From positions 85,001 through 135,000 of the forward strand of contig CAUYUJ010018049.1 of NCBI GenBank assembly GCA_963575745.1: a stretch of 50,000 nucleotides of DNA. Reading direction: 5' to 3'. Shown in pieces: positions 20,849 through 32,324 of the stretch. Numbering within the stretch: position 1 is the stretch's first letter; each line of letters opens with the position of its first letter. Made by a program: the position numbers and the translations under genes. The stretch is from Prorocentrum cordatum (taxonomy: Eukaryota > Sar > Dinophyceae > Prorocentrales > Prorocentraceae). The notes under the pieces are model-generated. The model made no database searches and was not told the origin of the DNA. It saw only the letters and a list, made by a program, of their open reading frames with translations.

Positions 20849-21392
20849 GTGGCCGTCGTCGCCGCCGTGATGTTCGTCATCGTCAGAACGCCCGTCGCTC
20901 TTGTCGTTGGAATGCTCGCCGCCGTCGTCACAACGCTCGCCATCGCCCTCGTGGCGGTCGCCGCCTTGGTCGCCGTAGCACTCGTCGCCGTCGTCGTCGT
21001 AACGCCCGTCGGCGTCGTCGTCGCAACGTTCGTTGCTGTCGTCGCCGAAACGCTCATCGTCGTCGTCGTGAAACTCAACGGAGCCGTCATCGCAACGCTC
21101 CGCGTCGCCGCGGTCGTCGGCACGCTCGCCATCGTCTCGGCAATGCTCGTCGCTGCCGTCGCCGTCGTAACGCTCGTCTTCGTCGGTTTAAAATTCGTCA
21201 CCGTCGCCGTCGCAGCGATCGTCACCGCCGCCGCCGCAGTGTTCGTCAATATCGTCGTCACCGTCGTCGCCGTTGCGATCGCAACGCTCGTACCCGTCCT
21301 CGCCGAGACACTCGTCGCCGTCGTGGTCGTCGTACTGGTCGTCGTCGTCGTTGCAACGCTCGTCGGCGTCGTCGTACCAACGTTCGTCGTCG
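20849..21392. repeat. Degenerate CGTCGT trinucleotide tract
   Basis: About 540 bp rich in GTC/CGT/GCC triplets. It keeps several frames open on both strands (R/H-rich, V/A-rich and T/A-rich products), which are artefacts of the triplet composition. Confidence 0.8.
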
Positions 21393-22719
21393 GATAGCCC
21401 GCTCCCCGGGGACTGAGCGCGAAGGCAGATCCCCCTCAGTGTAGAAACCAGAAATGCCCGTCACACTGCTTAATTACAGGGGCACTCTTTAAAAATCGTT
21501 GCTGGAGACGCGCGGAGAAGGACGACGAAGCACCTGGAGGCCCGGGCCACGGAGAGGTTCACGGGGGATCCTAGCGATGGGCAAAGTGAGAAGGACCATG
21601 ACGACGCTCTGCACACATGACGAACAGTTGCGATATAGTTGCGATTTTCCGCCAGCCGTTCCTGCTCCCCCTCCCTCGCCCTGCACAAGCCCAAAGGAAC
21701 ATTTGTAAAAACCTAGAAACGCTTTCTCTGTTTCAAAACACACAAGAAAATCGCATCGCAACTACGGATTATGGGGAACCTACCAATCCCACATCCTCCG
21801 CCGCCTGCGCGCATCCAGAAACCATGTTTGAAACTCTGAAAGCAGTTCCGGGTCAACAACAAATGATGAGATTGCGCAACTATGGTGTTCTACCGAGCTC
21901 CCTCTTCTCCGCTCTCCTAGACGCCCTCTGGCCGCAGCGACAAATATTCCAAAACATGTGAGCATACCTGCATTTCGCAAAACACGATTGACAGACTCGC
22001 GAACGCCCCCGGTTAAAACTTACAACAATTATTATACATACAAACGTTCGTCGGTTCCCCATGTGTCTTTGTACACCGCGTTGGCATGGTCAAACCTTCA
22101 AACGCTCAAACTACAAATACGATCAATCGTTCACGCTTCAAACTTACACTGTTCGAAATGGCAAACTGCTGTGGCGTGTTTTCGCGGTTGAAGCAGTTTT
22201 GCCATGCTTGGCAATTTAGAAGATACTGGAAGTTTGAACACATGACATATGCGTCTCTCTGGAATAAGAGCACGGTCAGTTTGACCTATTGGACCAAACA
22301 CATACTGTACATCCAAGAGTTTGAGAACTTCAGACAATTGCAACATGTCAAGCATCAAAACCTCAAGTGTTCACCCTCGGACCCATGTATACATGAAAGA
22401 ACCTCCTCTTTGTGAACCTATGAAATGTCAAACCTCAAAAAACAACGAAGCTACATGCGCATCATTCTCATAGGGCATGGGGGGGGCCTGGCCCCTCCCG
22501 TTGGCCCTCAAGTCCCTGCAACATGCATGGGGCAGGGGGCCCGACCTGGGCGCCTGCCGATGATCTCGACGAATAGTCGACACGAACGCGTAGACGGCCG
22601 TGTCTTGCGGGACGCCGAATGTGCGACGTTTAGGTGAACGCGCTTCTCACGAATGCAAACAATCCTTCTCGCGCCAACGATTCGACTTCAAAATCGTCTG
22701 TTGGGCGCCGGGGGCACGA

Positions 22720-23483
22720 TTCTTACTCACATCCAAGCCCAGCACTGGAGGAAACGACGACGCCATCTTCAACACGGCCTTGCGGTCGAAGCCCGCCGCC
22801 TCTAGCAGGGCAATGCGGCTCTCCACATCCAAGCCGAGCACTTGAGGAAACGACGACGCCATCTTCAACACGGCCTTGCGGTCGAAGCCCGCCGCCTCTA
22901 GCAGTGCAATGCGGCTCTCCACATCCAAGCCCAGCACTTGAGGAAACGACGACGCCATCTTCAGCACGACCTTCCGGTCGAAGCCCGCCGCCCCCAGCAG
23001 GACAATGCGGCCCTCCACATTCAAGCCCAGCACTTGAGGAAACGACGACGCCATCTTCAGCACGACCTTGCGGTCGAAGCCCGCCGCCCCCAGCAGGGCA
23101 ATGCGGCTCTCCACATCGTAGCCCAGCACTGGAGGAAACGACGCCGCCATCTTCAATACGGCCTTGCGGGCGAAGCCCGCCGCCTCTAGCAAGGCAATGC
23201 GGCTCTCCACATCCAAGCCCAGCACTTCAGGAAATGACGACGCCATCTTCACCACTGCCTGGCGATCAAAACCTGCCGCCTCCAGTAAGGCAATGCGAGC
23301 TTCCGCTCTACGGCCTGCGGCCGTAGTGATGGACCGTCTCGGAGGCTGACTGATAAACGCCAGTGGTGGTGGTGAGCCTCTCGCCGCCAGCCACCTGCCT
23401 CGGATTCTGACGGAGGGCTTCCTGCAGGACTGAACAGCGGCCGGCTGCACGATCTGCTTAGCCCTTGCCCGCCGCATGAACAT
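22720..23483 (-). pseudogene. mTERF copy 4, N-terminal part (6 modules), split by insertion
   Basis: From the ATG at 23483 (MFMRRARAKQ), through the presequence-like N-terminus and six 32-residue modules, to the SKN motif, where the insertion starts. Positions 24/26/30 are F/E/L, F/P/Y, F/Q/L, F/Q/L, F/Q/L, F/P/L. The frame is intact up to the insert. Read on the minus strand, splicing that removed the insert precisely could use GT...AA or TA...AG ends but not GT...AG, so an intron role is possible only with unusual splice sites. The upstream flank differs from other copies because an E-like element lies 13 bp before the ATG. Confidence 0.85.
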
Positions 23484-23495
23484 GGTGACAGCTGC

Positions 23496-23653
23496 ACGCC
23501 ACGAAAACATATACACAGATACTGTCTGACGAATGTTGCACGTACCTTCAGGGAGGGCGACAGTGCGACAGTGGTGGTCCATGCACCGCCACCCTCCCCT
23601 GAGGTCCAGGAACAATCCAGGGGAGGGTGTCTGTGTATATTTCTGCGTGGCGG
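23496..23653. mobile_element. E-like element in the 5' flank of mTERF copy 4
   Basis: About 158 bp with clear inverted ends: left CGCCACGAAAACATATACAC; right, in reverse complement, CCGCCACGCAGAAATATACAC. It also has the internal GAGGGTGTCTG motif. In all other units this element lies downstream of the gene, so this copy supports mobility. The normal sequence just upstream of the ATG is missing here. Confidence 0.65.
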
Positions 23654-24735
23654 AAGCCGAGCTAGGTCTCACCCCCGGCCAGTCGCGCGCGGCGGCGGTT
23701 ATATACCGAAGGCCACGAGTGCAGGAGGGCGGGCGCCGCGCCAAGAGGCGCCGCACGGCGAGGCCTCCTTCGGCGGCGAGCCCAGGGAAGAAGTGAGAAA
23801 GTGAGGAAACGAACGCCATACACCGACGATTTGTCTGGCCCTGCACTGAAGTTTGCACAAGAACGCGGATCCTGGTGTGCACGGGATCCTGGTGTATACC
23901 TTTTTCGGTTATTCCCCGGGAGACGGAAACAAAAGGTATACACCGCACCACCCCGACGTCGTCCGCGACCCTCAAAAAGTCCTAGGATTGAAAAACAGCC
24001 CGCCACTGCTAATGTACATGTTCTTGTTTCCGAGAAGGGGCGGGCCTTTTGAGAAGGCTCGGAAGTCATCCGGCCTTCTGAGATGGCCCTTCCCCGAAGA
24101 CACAGAAAACTTCTGAGAAGGCCGGCGGGCTTCTGAGGAGCCCCGCCGCCTTCTGAGAGGGCCTTCTCCTTCTCACTTCCCCCCCTCTCTCGCCGCCGAT
24201 TCCTGATACCGCAGCCAGGGCACCAAGGAGGAAGTCGACTCAGCACTGGCCCTCGCCTGGCGTCGGAGCACACAGGCCGCTCCAGGATGACCTGAGCCAA
24301 AATCGGATGCACCAACACGGCGTGAGCCGAAATGGCCTCGGACGCTACATGAAGACATCACTGAAGCTACATGAAGCCGAATGGCCTCGGCCGCCTCGCG
24401 GCGTCTTCGCAGCGACCGCCTCCCGACACGGCAGCGCCGCACCCAGCTGCCCCCCCCTAGCTACCCGCAGGTCGGGCATGTGCTCCTACAGCGGATGTTG
24501 TAAGAAAAGATATAATACATGTCAAAAAAACTCAAACATGGTTTAACCATAGTCGAAAATCGCCCCCATATTATGTATCATTATTATTGGAACATTCCTC
24601 CTGTAGAGGGAACTGCCCGGCTCAAAGCTGCCCCGCTCCGTTGTCCTTCCTCCTCGAGCCTCGCTCGGCCGGCCGCCCGGCTCTCCCTGGCCAGTCCCAG
24701 CTCGGAGCGCGTCCTTACTAGGCGCGTTGACTGCA
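23654..24735. repeat. Unit 4 5' flank, J cassette and K segment
   Basis: 23660-23890 is conserved GC-rich flank. A palindrome lies near 23892-23948, a J cassette at about 24034-24181, and an AT-rich 150-bp stretch at 24476-24625 that is shared only with 39758-39920. No gene is supported. Confidence 0.6.
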
Positions 24736-24911
24736 CAGTGGAGGCCAGTCCACAAGAAAGCTTCCACGAGAAATAGAACCCTGAGACCCCAGGACGTCCA
24801 GCGATCTCTGGCGTGGGAGCGTCACGCGTTCCGCAGCAAAACCATCGCGACCCAAGAAACCCGGGGCACCCTGGAGGCAAGCAGGGTGCCTCTTGACATG
24901 GGTCTCCACTG
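24736..24911. mobile_element. 176-bp inverted-repeat element (K family), copy 3
   Basis: Same CAGTGGAG... ends as the copy at 3608, right flank TA, left flank CA. The left neighbour (GGCGCGTTGACTG) matches the empty-site units, so this is the ancestral insertion context. Confidence 0.65.
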
Positions 24912-26501
24912 TATACCGAGTGGACAGATTCAGGAGAACCCGTGGTGTGGATGCTCGGCATGACCTGGCTCAGACGCCCCCTGCTGACAGGTTTCACAGG
25001 ATCCCCATTCGGCCATCTGGGCGCATGTGGTTAAAGGAGTTGGTTCTTCCAACCTCCTTCCCCTTCGATCATAGGTCCACCTCTCCACCTACTCCCTCTC
25101 CCCGCACGTTCCCGGGCGGGGTGCGCTATCAAGCCCCCGCGGGCGATGAATGGGCGATTGGGGGTCGACGCATCCTTCGGGTCATAACTCGGGCCTCCGG
25201 CGGCCATCCGGGACGACCCGGGCACCCTGGGATGACTCCAGGAGCAGCCGCTGAAACGCGTCCCGAGGCTGAAAAGCCGCCGAGAACCGACGATGACGTC
25301 CGAAAACTTTTAAACATGCTCGGCACGGGAACGGAAAGCACGTGTACTTTGTGGAGGCGCGCGATTGCTTGCTTAGGGTCTTGGAGCCCTGCTGGTGTCA
25401 AGACTTTGGCATGACAAACAAAAATCTAGCGAAGAACCGTGCGAAAATCCATGCGTCTTGCATTTCTGGGCCTTCCTGGGGGGTCCTTTGGGGGCTTTTT
25501 TTGTGCAGTCTTGGGGCCCTCTTGGGAGGCCCTTGGGCCCTTTTGGGCCGTCTTGGGGGGCTTGGGCCGTCGTGGGGCCCTCTTGGAGTCCTCTGGGGCC
25601 CTCTTGAGGACCTCCAGTGGCCCTCTTGGGGCTCTCTTGGGAACCTTTTGGGACCCTCAGGGGCCTTTGGGGGGCCGTCTTGGGGCTCTGTTGGGCTGTT
25701 TTGGAGCCCGCTTGGGCCGTCCTGGGGCCCTCTTGGGGGCCGTCTTGGGGGCCCCCTGGGCCGTCGCAGACGGTATGACAACGGCAAAGCAGCAAGTGCG
25801 CCAAAAATACACGTTTTCCTAAGAAGGAATGGGACGATGGTTTGCCTCTTGGAGGTCATCCCTCTTGGGGTTCCTCTTGAAGGCCTCTTGGAGCGTCTGG
25901 AGGGCCGCTTTGGCCGTCTAGAGACCATCCTGGGCCGTCGTTGAGCGCTCTTGGGCCTTCTTGGGGTCCTGGGCCTCCCTGGGGCCGTCTTGGAGGTGCC
26001 TTCAGCCGTCTTGGGAGGCTCCCCGAGAAGGGGCCCGAGGCTCTGGTCGGCCAAGGGCTCTGGGCGCACAGACGGCCCAGCTTCCCATAGGCGGCGCGCC
26101 TGAGGGGGAAATGAGAAGGGGCGGGCCTTCTCAGAAGGCTCGGAAGCCACCCTGCCTTCTGAGAGGTTTTAGAAGCCTTCCCCGAAGACACGGAAAACTT
26201 CTCAGAAGGCGCGAGAGCCCCTGAGAAATCCCGCCGCCTTCCGAGAAGCCCTTATCCTTCTCAGTTCCCGCCCTCACTTGCCGGCGATCCCAGCCCAGGC
26301 TGCATGCGGCTGCGGGATGCTGGAGCGCCTCTGCACCGAGTGCCTTCGCCGAGGCCCCTTCAAGTGCCCTCCTCCACTCGCGGCGGCGCCCCTCCGTGCA
26401 GAGGCCTACCAAAAAGGGCGGGGGGCATTTGCTGGCGGGGCTCGCGCTGCCCCTCGCCGCTGCCGCCCGCTACGGTCTGGCCCTGGGTTGGTCTATGCCC
26501 T
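24912..26501. repeat. K tail, A block, B cassette, C segment of unit 5
   Basis: 24912-25465 is K spacer, 25470-26030 the G-rich A block, 26105-26268 the B cassette and 26269-26501 the C segment. No gene is supported. Confidence 0.7.
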
Positions 26502-26662
26502 GCCACGAAGATATGTACACAGATACCCTGCAACGACTTTTGCATGTACCCCCTGTGTTATAAAGTCGCTGGCTCTCCGTGGTGATCTATACCCCGCCAC
26601 CCTCCCCTGGGGCCCAGGAACAATCCCGTGGAGGGTGTCTCTGTCTATTTTTTTTTGTGGCG
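26502..26662. mobile_element. E element, unexpanded form
   Basis: About 161 bp, starting GCCACGAAGATATGTACACAG and ending TTTTGTGGCGG. Like the copy at 17818 it has no CAGA/CATA array. 26663-26937 is the GC-rich 3' flank of mTERF copy 5. Confidence 0.6.
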
Positions 26663-26937
26663 GGTACGCCCGCTCGCGTCCTGGGTCGCCCGGGCCCCGC
26701 CTCGCGCGGACCGCGCCCCGGCCAGTGCGCGCCGCGCGGCCGCGTGTCGCGCCCTCGCGCCGCCGCCCTCTGGAGGAGGGAACCGCGGCGGCCCAGGGCG
26801 CGAGGCACGCGGCGCGCTTGTCTGTCTCTGCATCCCTGTGGGCTGCCTGGCGCATCCGAGCACGTGCAGCACGCGCGCGCCGAGGCCCAGTCACGTCCAG
26901 CCGCGTCGCGAAGCTCATGCGAAGGCATCATGTTGTA

Positions 26938-28221
26938 CTACATCCTCACTCCACGTGCAAGGCCAGTCCGTCTGAAAAACGTTGCGTCGCAGAGCACCAA
27001 CCAAGAACAGACGCCGCCACTTGTTTGTGGCAGCAGACCAAGACCTTGCAATGCCAACAGTCGTGGCTTAATCCGGCCTTCCAGCGAAAATGAAAAGTAC
27101 CTCGGGTGCGACGTGATGTCCGTAACATCTACATGGGCTGCTTGCAAGAAGCTTAGTTTCGGCCGAATGTTCTTACTCACATTCAAGCCCAGCACTGGAG
27201 GAAACGACGACGCCATCTTCAACACGGACTTGCGGTCGAAGCCCGCCGCCCCCAGCAGGGCAATGCGGCTCTCCACATCCAAGCCCAGCACTGAAGGAAA
27301 CGACGACGCCATCTTCAACACGGCCTTGCGGTCGAAGCCCGCCGCCTCTAGCAGGGCAATGCGGCTCTCCACATCGTAGCCCAGCACTGGAGGAAACGAC
27401 GACGCCATCTTCAGCACGGCCTTGCGGTCGAAGCCCGCCGCCTCTAGCAGGGCAATGCGGCTCTCCACATCCAAGCCCAGCACTGGAGGAAATGACGGCG
27501 CCATCTTCAACAAGGCCTTGCGGTCGAAGCCCGCCGCCTCTAGCAGGGCAATGCGGCTCTCCACATCCAAGCCCAGCACTGGAGGAAACGACGACGCCAT
27601 CTTCAGCACGGCATTGCGGTCGAAGCCCGCCGTCTGTAGCAGGGCAATGCGGCTCTCCACATCGTAGCCCAGCACTGGAGGAAACGACGACGCCATCTTT
27701 AACACGGCCTTGCGGTCGAAGCCCGCCGCCTCTAGCAGGGCAATGCGGCTCTCCACATCCAAGCCCAGCACTGGAGGATGTGACGACGCCATCTTCAGCA
27801 CGGCCCTGCGGACGAAGCCCGCAGCCTCTAGCAGGGCAATGCGGCTCTCCACATCGTAACCCAGCACTTGAGGATGTGACGACGCCATCTTCAGCACGGC
27901 ATTGCGGTCAAAGCCCGCCGCCTCTAGCAGGGCAATGCGGCTCTCCACATCGTAGCCCAGCACTGGAGGAAACGACGACGCCATCTTCAGCACGGCCTTG
28001 CGGTCAAAACCTGCCGCCTCCAGTAAGGCAATGCGAGCTTCCGCTCTGCGGCCTCCGGCCGTAGTGATGCATCGTCTCGGAGGCTGACTGATAAACGCCA
28101 GTGTTGGTGGTGAGCCTCTCGCCGCCAGCCACCTGCCTCGGATTCCGACGAAAAGCTTCATGTAGGACTGGGCCATGACCGGCTGCACGATCTGCTTAGC
28201 CCTTGCCCGCCGCATGAACAT
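26938..28221 (-). CDS. mTERF-family modular protein, copy 5 (9 modules)
   Basis: A 427-residue protein from the ATG at 28221, the longest complete copy. Presequence-like N-terminus, nine 32-residue modules, mTERF C-terminus ending GLARGVRM. Positions 24/26/30 are F/P/Y, H/Q/Y, H/P/L, F/P/Y, F/P/L, F/P/L, F/P/Y, F/S/L, F/P/L. Modules 1 and 2 agree closely with modules 1 and 2 of copy 1, and module 3 shares the rare GFVRR form with copy 3, so this gene looks like a mosaic of array members. Module 5 has the unusual LLQTAGF. The frame is intact. Confidence 0.9.
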   Translation of the reverse strand: MFMRRARAKQIVQPVMAQSYMKLFVGIRGRWLAARGSPPTLAFISQPPRRCITTAGGRRAEARIALLEAAGFDRKAVLKMASSFPPVLGYDVESRIALLEAAGFDRNAVLKMASSHPQVLGYDVESRIALLEAAGFVRRAVLKMASSHPPVLGLDVESRIALLEAAGFDRKAVLKMASSFPPVLGYDVESRIALLQTAGFDRNAVLKMASSFPPVLGLDVESRIALLEAAGFDRKALLKMAPSFPPVLGLDVESRIALLEAAGFDRKAVLKMASSFPPVLGYDVESRIALLEAAGFDRKAVLKMASSFPSVLGLDVESRIALLGAAGFDRKSVLKMASSFPPVLGLNVSKNIRPKLSFLQAAHVDVTDITSHPRYFSFSLEGRIKPRLLALQGLGLLPQTSGGVCSWLVLCDATFFRRTGLARGVRM

Positions 28222-29137
28222 GGTGACAGCAGAGCTACCGTGGGCTCGTGTCGTGTCGACCCCAGCGTTGGTTCCTGACACAGCGTGGATCGTTCAACCT
28301 CGAACGAATGGCTGTTTCCGAAATGCCCGGTCGTTCAATCGCTGAACGCCAGCGGCGTTCAATCGCTGAACGCCAGCGGCGGGGTCGCCGCCAGTCGACA
28401 CGACGCGAACCTGCCGTCATTAGGTCTTCCCCCCTGGCCCGTCGCGCACGGCAACGGTTCTATACCGAAGGCCGCGAGGGCAGGAGGGCGGGCGCCGCGC
28501 AAAGAGGCGCCGCACGGCGAGGCCTCCTTCGGCGGCGAGCCCAGGCAAGACGTGAGAAAATATGGAAACGAACGCCATACACCGACGAGTTGTCTGGCCC
28601 TGCACTGCAATTCGCACAGGAAAGCGGATCCTGGTTTGCACGGGATCCTGGTGAATACCTTGTTCGGCGATACCCCGGGAGACAGAAAAGACAAGTATAC
28701 ACCGCGCTACCCCGACGTCGGCCGCGACCCTCAAAAAGTCCTGGGATTGGAAGAAAAACAATACATGTTCCTGTTTCCGAGAAGGGGTGGGCCTTCTCAG
28801 AAGGCTCCGAACCCCGAAGACGCAGAACACTTCTCAGAAGGCCGGCGGGCTTCTGAGAAGCCCCGCAGCCTTCTGAGAGGGCCTTCTCCTTCTCACTTCC
28901 CCCCCTCGCTCGCCGCCGATTCCTGATACCGCAGCGAGGGCACCAAGCAGGAAGTCGACTCAGCACTGGCCCTCGGCCGGCGTCGGAGCACACAGGCTGC
29001 GCCAGGATGGCCCGCGACAGAGTTGGCTGCACCAAAACGGCTCGAGCCGAAATAGCCTCGGACGCTATATGAAGACACCACGGAAGCTACCTGCCCGCCT
29101 CGCGGCGCCTTCGCAGCGACCGCCTCCCGACACGGTA
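28222..29137. repeat. Unit 5 5' flank, J cassette and K start
   Basis: The conserved 5' flank has a short direct duplication around 28336-28380 (TTCAATCGCTGAACGCCAGC). A palindrome lies near 28650-28702 and a J cassette at about 28776-28903. No gene is supported. Confidence 0.6.
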
Positions 29138-29311
29138 CAGTGGAGGCCCGACCACAAGAAACCTTCCGCAAGAAACCCAACCCTGAGACCCCAGGACGTC
29201 CATTGACTTCTGGTGTGGGAACGTCGCGCTCCACAGCAAAACCATCGAAACCCAAGAAACCCAGGGCACCATGGAGGCAAGCAGGGTGTTTCTTGGCATT
29301 GGTCTCCACTG
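29138..29311. mobile_element. 174-bp inverted-repeat element (K family), copy 4
   Basis: Ends CAGTGGAGGCCC and GGTCTCCACTG with TA flanks, as at 3608. Confidence 0.7.
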
Positions 29312-30876
29312 TATACCGAGTGGACAGATTCAGGAGAACCCGTGATGTGGATGCTCGGCATGACCTGGCTCAGACGCCCCCTGCTGACAGGCATCACAGG
29401 ACCCCCTATCAGCCATCTGGACGCATGTGGTTCAGGGAGTTGGTTCTTCCAACCTCCTTCCCCTTCGATCATAGGTCTACCTCTCCACCTACCCCCTCTC
29501 CCCGCACGTTCCTGGGCGGGGTGCGCTATCAAGCCCCCATGGGCGATGAATGGGCGATTGGGGGTCGACGCATCCCCCCCTTGTGCAAATCATGCACGAC
29601 GTCTCGTTTTCGGGTCATAACTCGGGCCTCCGGCGGCCATTCGGGACGACCCGGGCACCCCGGGATGCCTCCTAGGAGCAGCCGCTGAAACGCGCCCCGA
29701 GGCTGGAAAGCCGCCGAGAACTGACGACGACGTCCGAAAAGTTTGAATATGCTCGGCACGGGGACGGAAAGCGCGTGCACTGCGTGAGGGCGCGCGATCG
29801 CTTGCTTAGGGTCTTGGAGCCCTGCCAGTGTAAAGACATTGGCTGGCACGACAAACACAAATCTAGCAAAGAACCGTGCGAAAATCAATGCAGCTTACAT
29901 TTCTGGGCCTTCCTGGGGGTCCTTTGGATTTTTGTTTGTGCAGTATTGGGGCCCTCTTGGGCGGCCCTGGGGCCCTCTTGGAGCCCTCTGGGGCCCTCTT
30001 GAGGACCTCCAGTGGCCCTCCTGGGGCTCTCTTGTGAACCCTTTGGGGCCCTCAGGGGCCTTTGGGGGGCCGTCTTGGGGCTCTCTTGAGCTGTTTTGGA
30101 GCTCGCTTGGGCCGTCGTGGGGCCCTCTTGGGGGCCTCTTAGGCCGTCTAGGGGCGGTCTTGGGGGCATCCTGGGCCGTCGCAGACGGTATAACAATGAC
30201 AAAACAGCAAGTGTGCCACAAATGCACGTTTTCCCTTCGGAATCGGAAGATGCTTGCCTCGTGGGGGTTCCTCTTGAGGGCGTCTTGGAGCGTCTGAAGG
30301 GCCGCCTTGGCCGTCTTAAGACCATCCTGGGCCGTCTTTAGGCGATCTTGGACCTTCTTGGGGTCCTGGGTCTTCAGCCGTCTCGGAAGCCTCCCTGGGA
30401 AGGGGCCCGAGGCTCTGGTCGGCCAAGGGCTCTCGGCGCACACACGCCCCAGCTTCCCATAGGCGGCGCGCCTGAGGGGGAAATGAGAAGGGGCGGGCCT
30501 TCTCGGAAGGTTCGGAAGCCCCCCTGCCTTCTGAGAAGTTTTAGAAGCCTTCCCCGAAGACACAGAGAACTTCTCAGCAGGCGCCAGAGCTTCTGAGAAG
30601 TCCCGCCACCTCCTGAGAAGCCCTTCCTCCTTCTCGTTTCCCGCCCTCGCTTGCCGGCGATCCCAGCCCAGGCTGCATCCGGCTGCGGGATGTTGGAGCG
30701 CCTCTGCACCGAGTGCCTTCGCCGAGGTCCCTGGCTCAAGTGCCCTCCTCCGCTCGCCGCAGAATCCCCTCCGTGCAGAGGCCTGCCACAAAGGGCGGGG
30801 GTGTTGTTGGCGGGGCTCGCGGTGCCCCTCGCCGCTGCCGCCCGCCACCGCCTTGCCCTGGGCCGCTTTGTGCTAC
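29312..30876. repeat. K tail, A block, B cassette, C segment of unit 6
   Basis: 29312-29895 is K spacer with an extra 35-bp stretch near 29574-29610. 29905-30405 is the G-rich A block, 30478-30641 the B cassette and 30642-30876 the C segment. No gene is supported. Confidence 0.7.
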
Positions 30877-31963
30877 GCCACGATCGATAAATATCTATAT
30901 ATATACACACAAGACTGCAGTGGCGCTTCGCGCCATGCACCTTGGTCCTTGAAGTTTGGCATGCAGGCGGAATAGCAGGAAGGTCAAGCCGACAACTTAG
31001 CGATAACTCCTTGTTGCCTTTTCCGGCATCGCCGCTATAATAATGTGATTCGTTATCAAACCTCCATGTTTGTTTTTCTTGATGTTCGCCATACTCTGCG
31101 CATTCTCCCCATCCTCCTCAGCTCTTTTTTGCGGAGGCTCCTCCTTGGAGAGCCTCTAGGGGCCCCACAAAAGTTGTTTCAGGCTTTCTTAAGGCCTTCT
31201 GGAGGCCTCCTGGGCGTATTCTGGGGGCCTCTGGGGGCTTCCTCGGGCCACCCTGCCTCCAACCGCGGTCTCCCTGAACGACCGAATCACGATTTGAAAT
31301 TCTTCGGAGGGTGGGCCGCCATGGGGCTCTCTGAGGGCCATATTGGGCCCGTGTTGTGCCGTTTTGGGGCTCTCTTGGACTGCCTGGAAACCCTTACGGA
31401 TGGTTGTGGGGCGATTCTGGAGCCTCCCAGGCGGCTTCGGACGCCCAGAAGACTGCCGTCTTGGAGCGTCGGGAAGCCGAAAAGAGGAGAACCCCAAAAT
31501 GCACCAAAAACCCGCAGAAATCGATTGTTCTTGCCGCGGGGGCCTTCTTGGGAGTGCTATTGGAGGCCTCTTTGGGGCCGTCCTGGAGGCCTCTTGGGCC
31601 ATCTTGAGGTCACGTCGGTCACTCTTTGAGCGCTCTTGTGCTGTCTTGGGGGTCCCTGGGACGTCTCCGATGACCCCCCTGATCGCCCTAGGTGTGATGG
31701 GAAGGCTTGGCAAAACGCCCTGCGAGGCCCGGTGGCCGCTTCGAGGCCCGTCCGAAGGGTCCCAAAGCCCCAGATCCCGGGAGTCCGATTTTTTGGGGGG
31801 GGATGACGGGTGTTCCCCCCGCCCGGGCTCGCAAAAATATAGGAAGAGACATATGCATACATGCACACATACCAACCTACCTACCTACCGACCTACCTAC
31901 CTACCTACCTACAGACTGACAGACAGACAGACAGGCAGACAGACAGACAGACGGACACACACC

Positions 31964-32005
<42 letters not shown>

Positions 32006-32030
32006 CATACATACATACATACATACAGGC

Positions 32031-32066
<36 letters not shown>

Positions 32067-32324
32067 GGACGGACAGACAGACAGACAGACAGGCAGACAG
32101 ACAGACAGACAGACCTACCTGCCTACCTACATACATACATGCATGCATGTATGCATGCATGCATACATGCATACATACACACAGGCACCCTCCGACGAAT
32201 CTTGCATGTACCCCCTGTGTGTAAGGTCGCTGGCTCTCCGCGGTGATTTACACACCGCCACCCTCCCCTGGGGCCCAAGAACAATCCCGTGCAGGGCGTC
32301 TCTGTCTATTTTTTTTTGTGGCGG
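30877..32324. mobile_element. E element with nested insertion and microsatellites
   Basis: The left end GCCACGATCGATAAATA (30877) and the right end (through TTTGTGGCGG at 32324) are separated by the 0.9-kb dispersed element and by microsatellites at 31855-32182: CTAC, CAGA, TA and CATA/TGCA repeats. 30919-30934 is a small hairpin (TGGCGCTTCGCGCCA). 32325-32598 is the GC-rich 3' flank of mTERF copy 6. Confidence 0.55.
30963..31850. repeat. 0.9-kb dispersed element, copy 1
   Basis: Similar along its whole length to 47354-48255. Both begin GCAGGCGGAAT and end near AATATAGGAAGAG or GATATAGGAAGAG. It contains G-rich A-like repeats. Open frames on either strand do not align between the two copies, so it is probably non-coding. 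The mode of spread is unknown; no clear terminal repeats. Confidence 0.65.

Larger units (their letters stand above)
18490..22719. mobile_element. 4230-bp insertion in mTERF copy 4, 8-bp target duplication
   Basis: TTCTTACT occurs at 18482-18489 and again at 22720-22727. All intact paralogues have it once at this codon position. The ends are imperfect inverted repeats sharing a core GGCGCC(C)CAACAGA, 9-11 bp in from each end. The insert holds unique sequence (18490-19200), a G-rich A-like tract (19200-20170), inverted repeats at 19659-19880, a field of ACGATTTT repeats (20350-20600), a CGTCGT tract (20849-21392) and lower-GC unique sequence (21450-22680). No transposase or reverse transcriptase frame is visible, so it looks non-autonomous. 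An 8-bp duplication fits hAT, P or Merlin type elements. Confidence 0.85.

Noticed and set aside
20218-21444. 408-codon R/H-rich frame and 272-codon V/A-rich frame
   Set aside because: Both read the CGTCGT-type triplet tract in different frames; low complexity, no domain.
18482-22727. Treating the 4230-bp insertion as an ordinary spliceosomal intron
   Set aside because: Exact excision would give GT-AA or TA-AG ends, not GT-AG, and the inverted ends plus 8-bp duplication fit transposition. It is not excluded without cDNA.
26278-26545. Plus-strand frames in the C segment (MPAIPAQ... and MLERLCTECLRRG... types) repeated in most units
   Set aside because: Unit 1 has an in-frame stop after 14 codons and other units have indels that shift the frame; conservation is at DNA level only.
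28893-29532. Minus-strand frames recurring in K segments, 80-200 codons
   Set aside because: They overlap the 174-bp inverted-repeat element, which is missing from paralogous units, so they are transposon sequence rather than a gene.
31189-31875. 228-codon minus-strand frame in the 0.9-kb dispersed element
   Set aside because: The second copy (47673-48290) has frameshifts relative to it and the sequence is mostly minisatellite translation.
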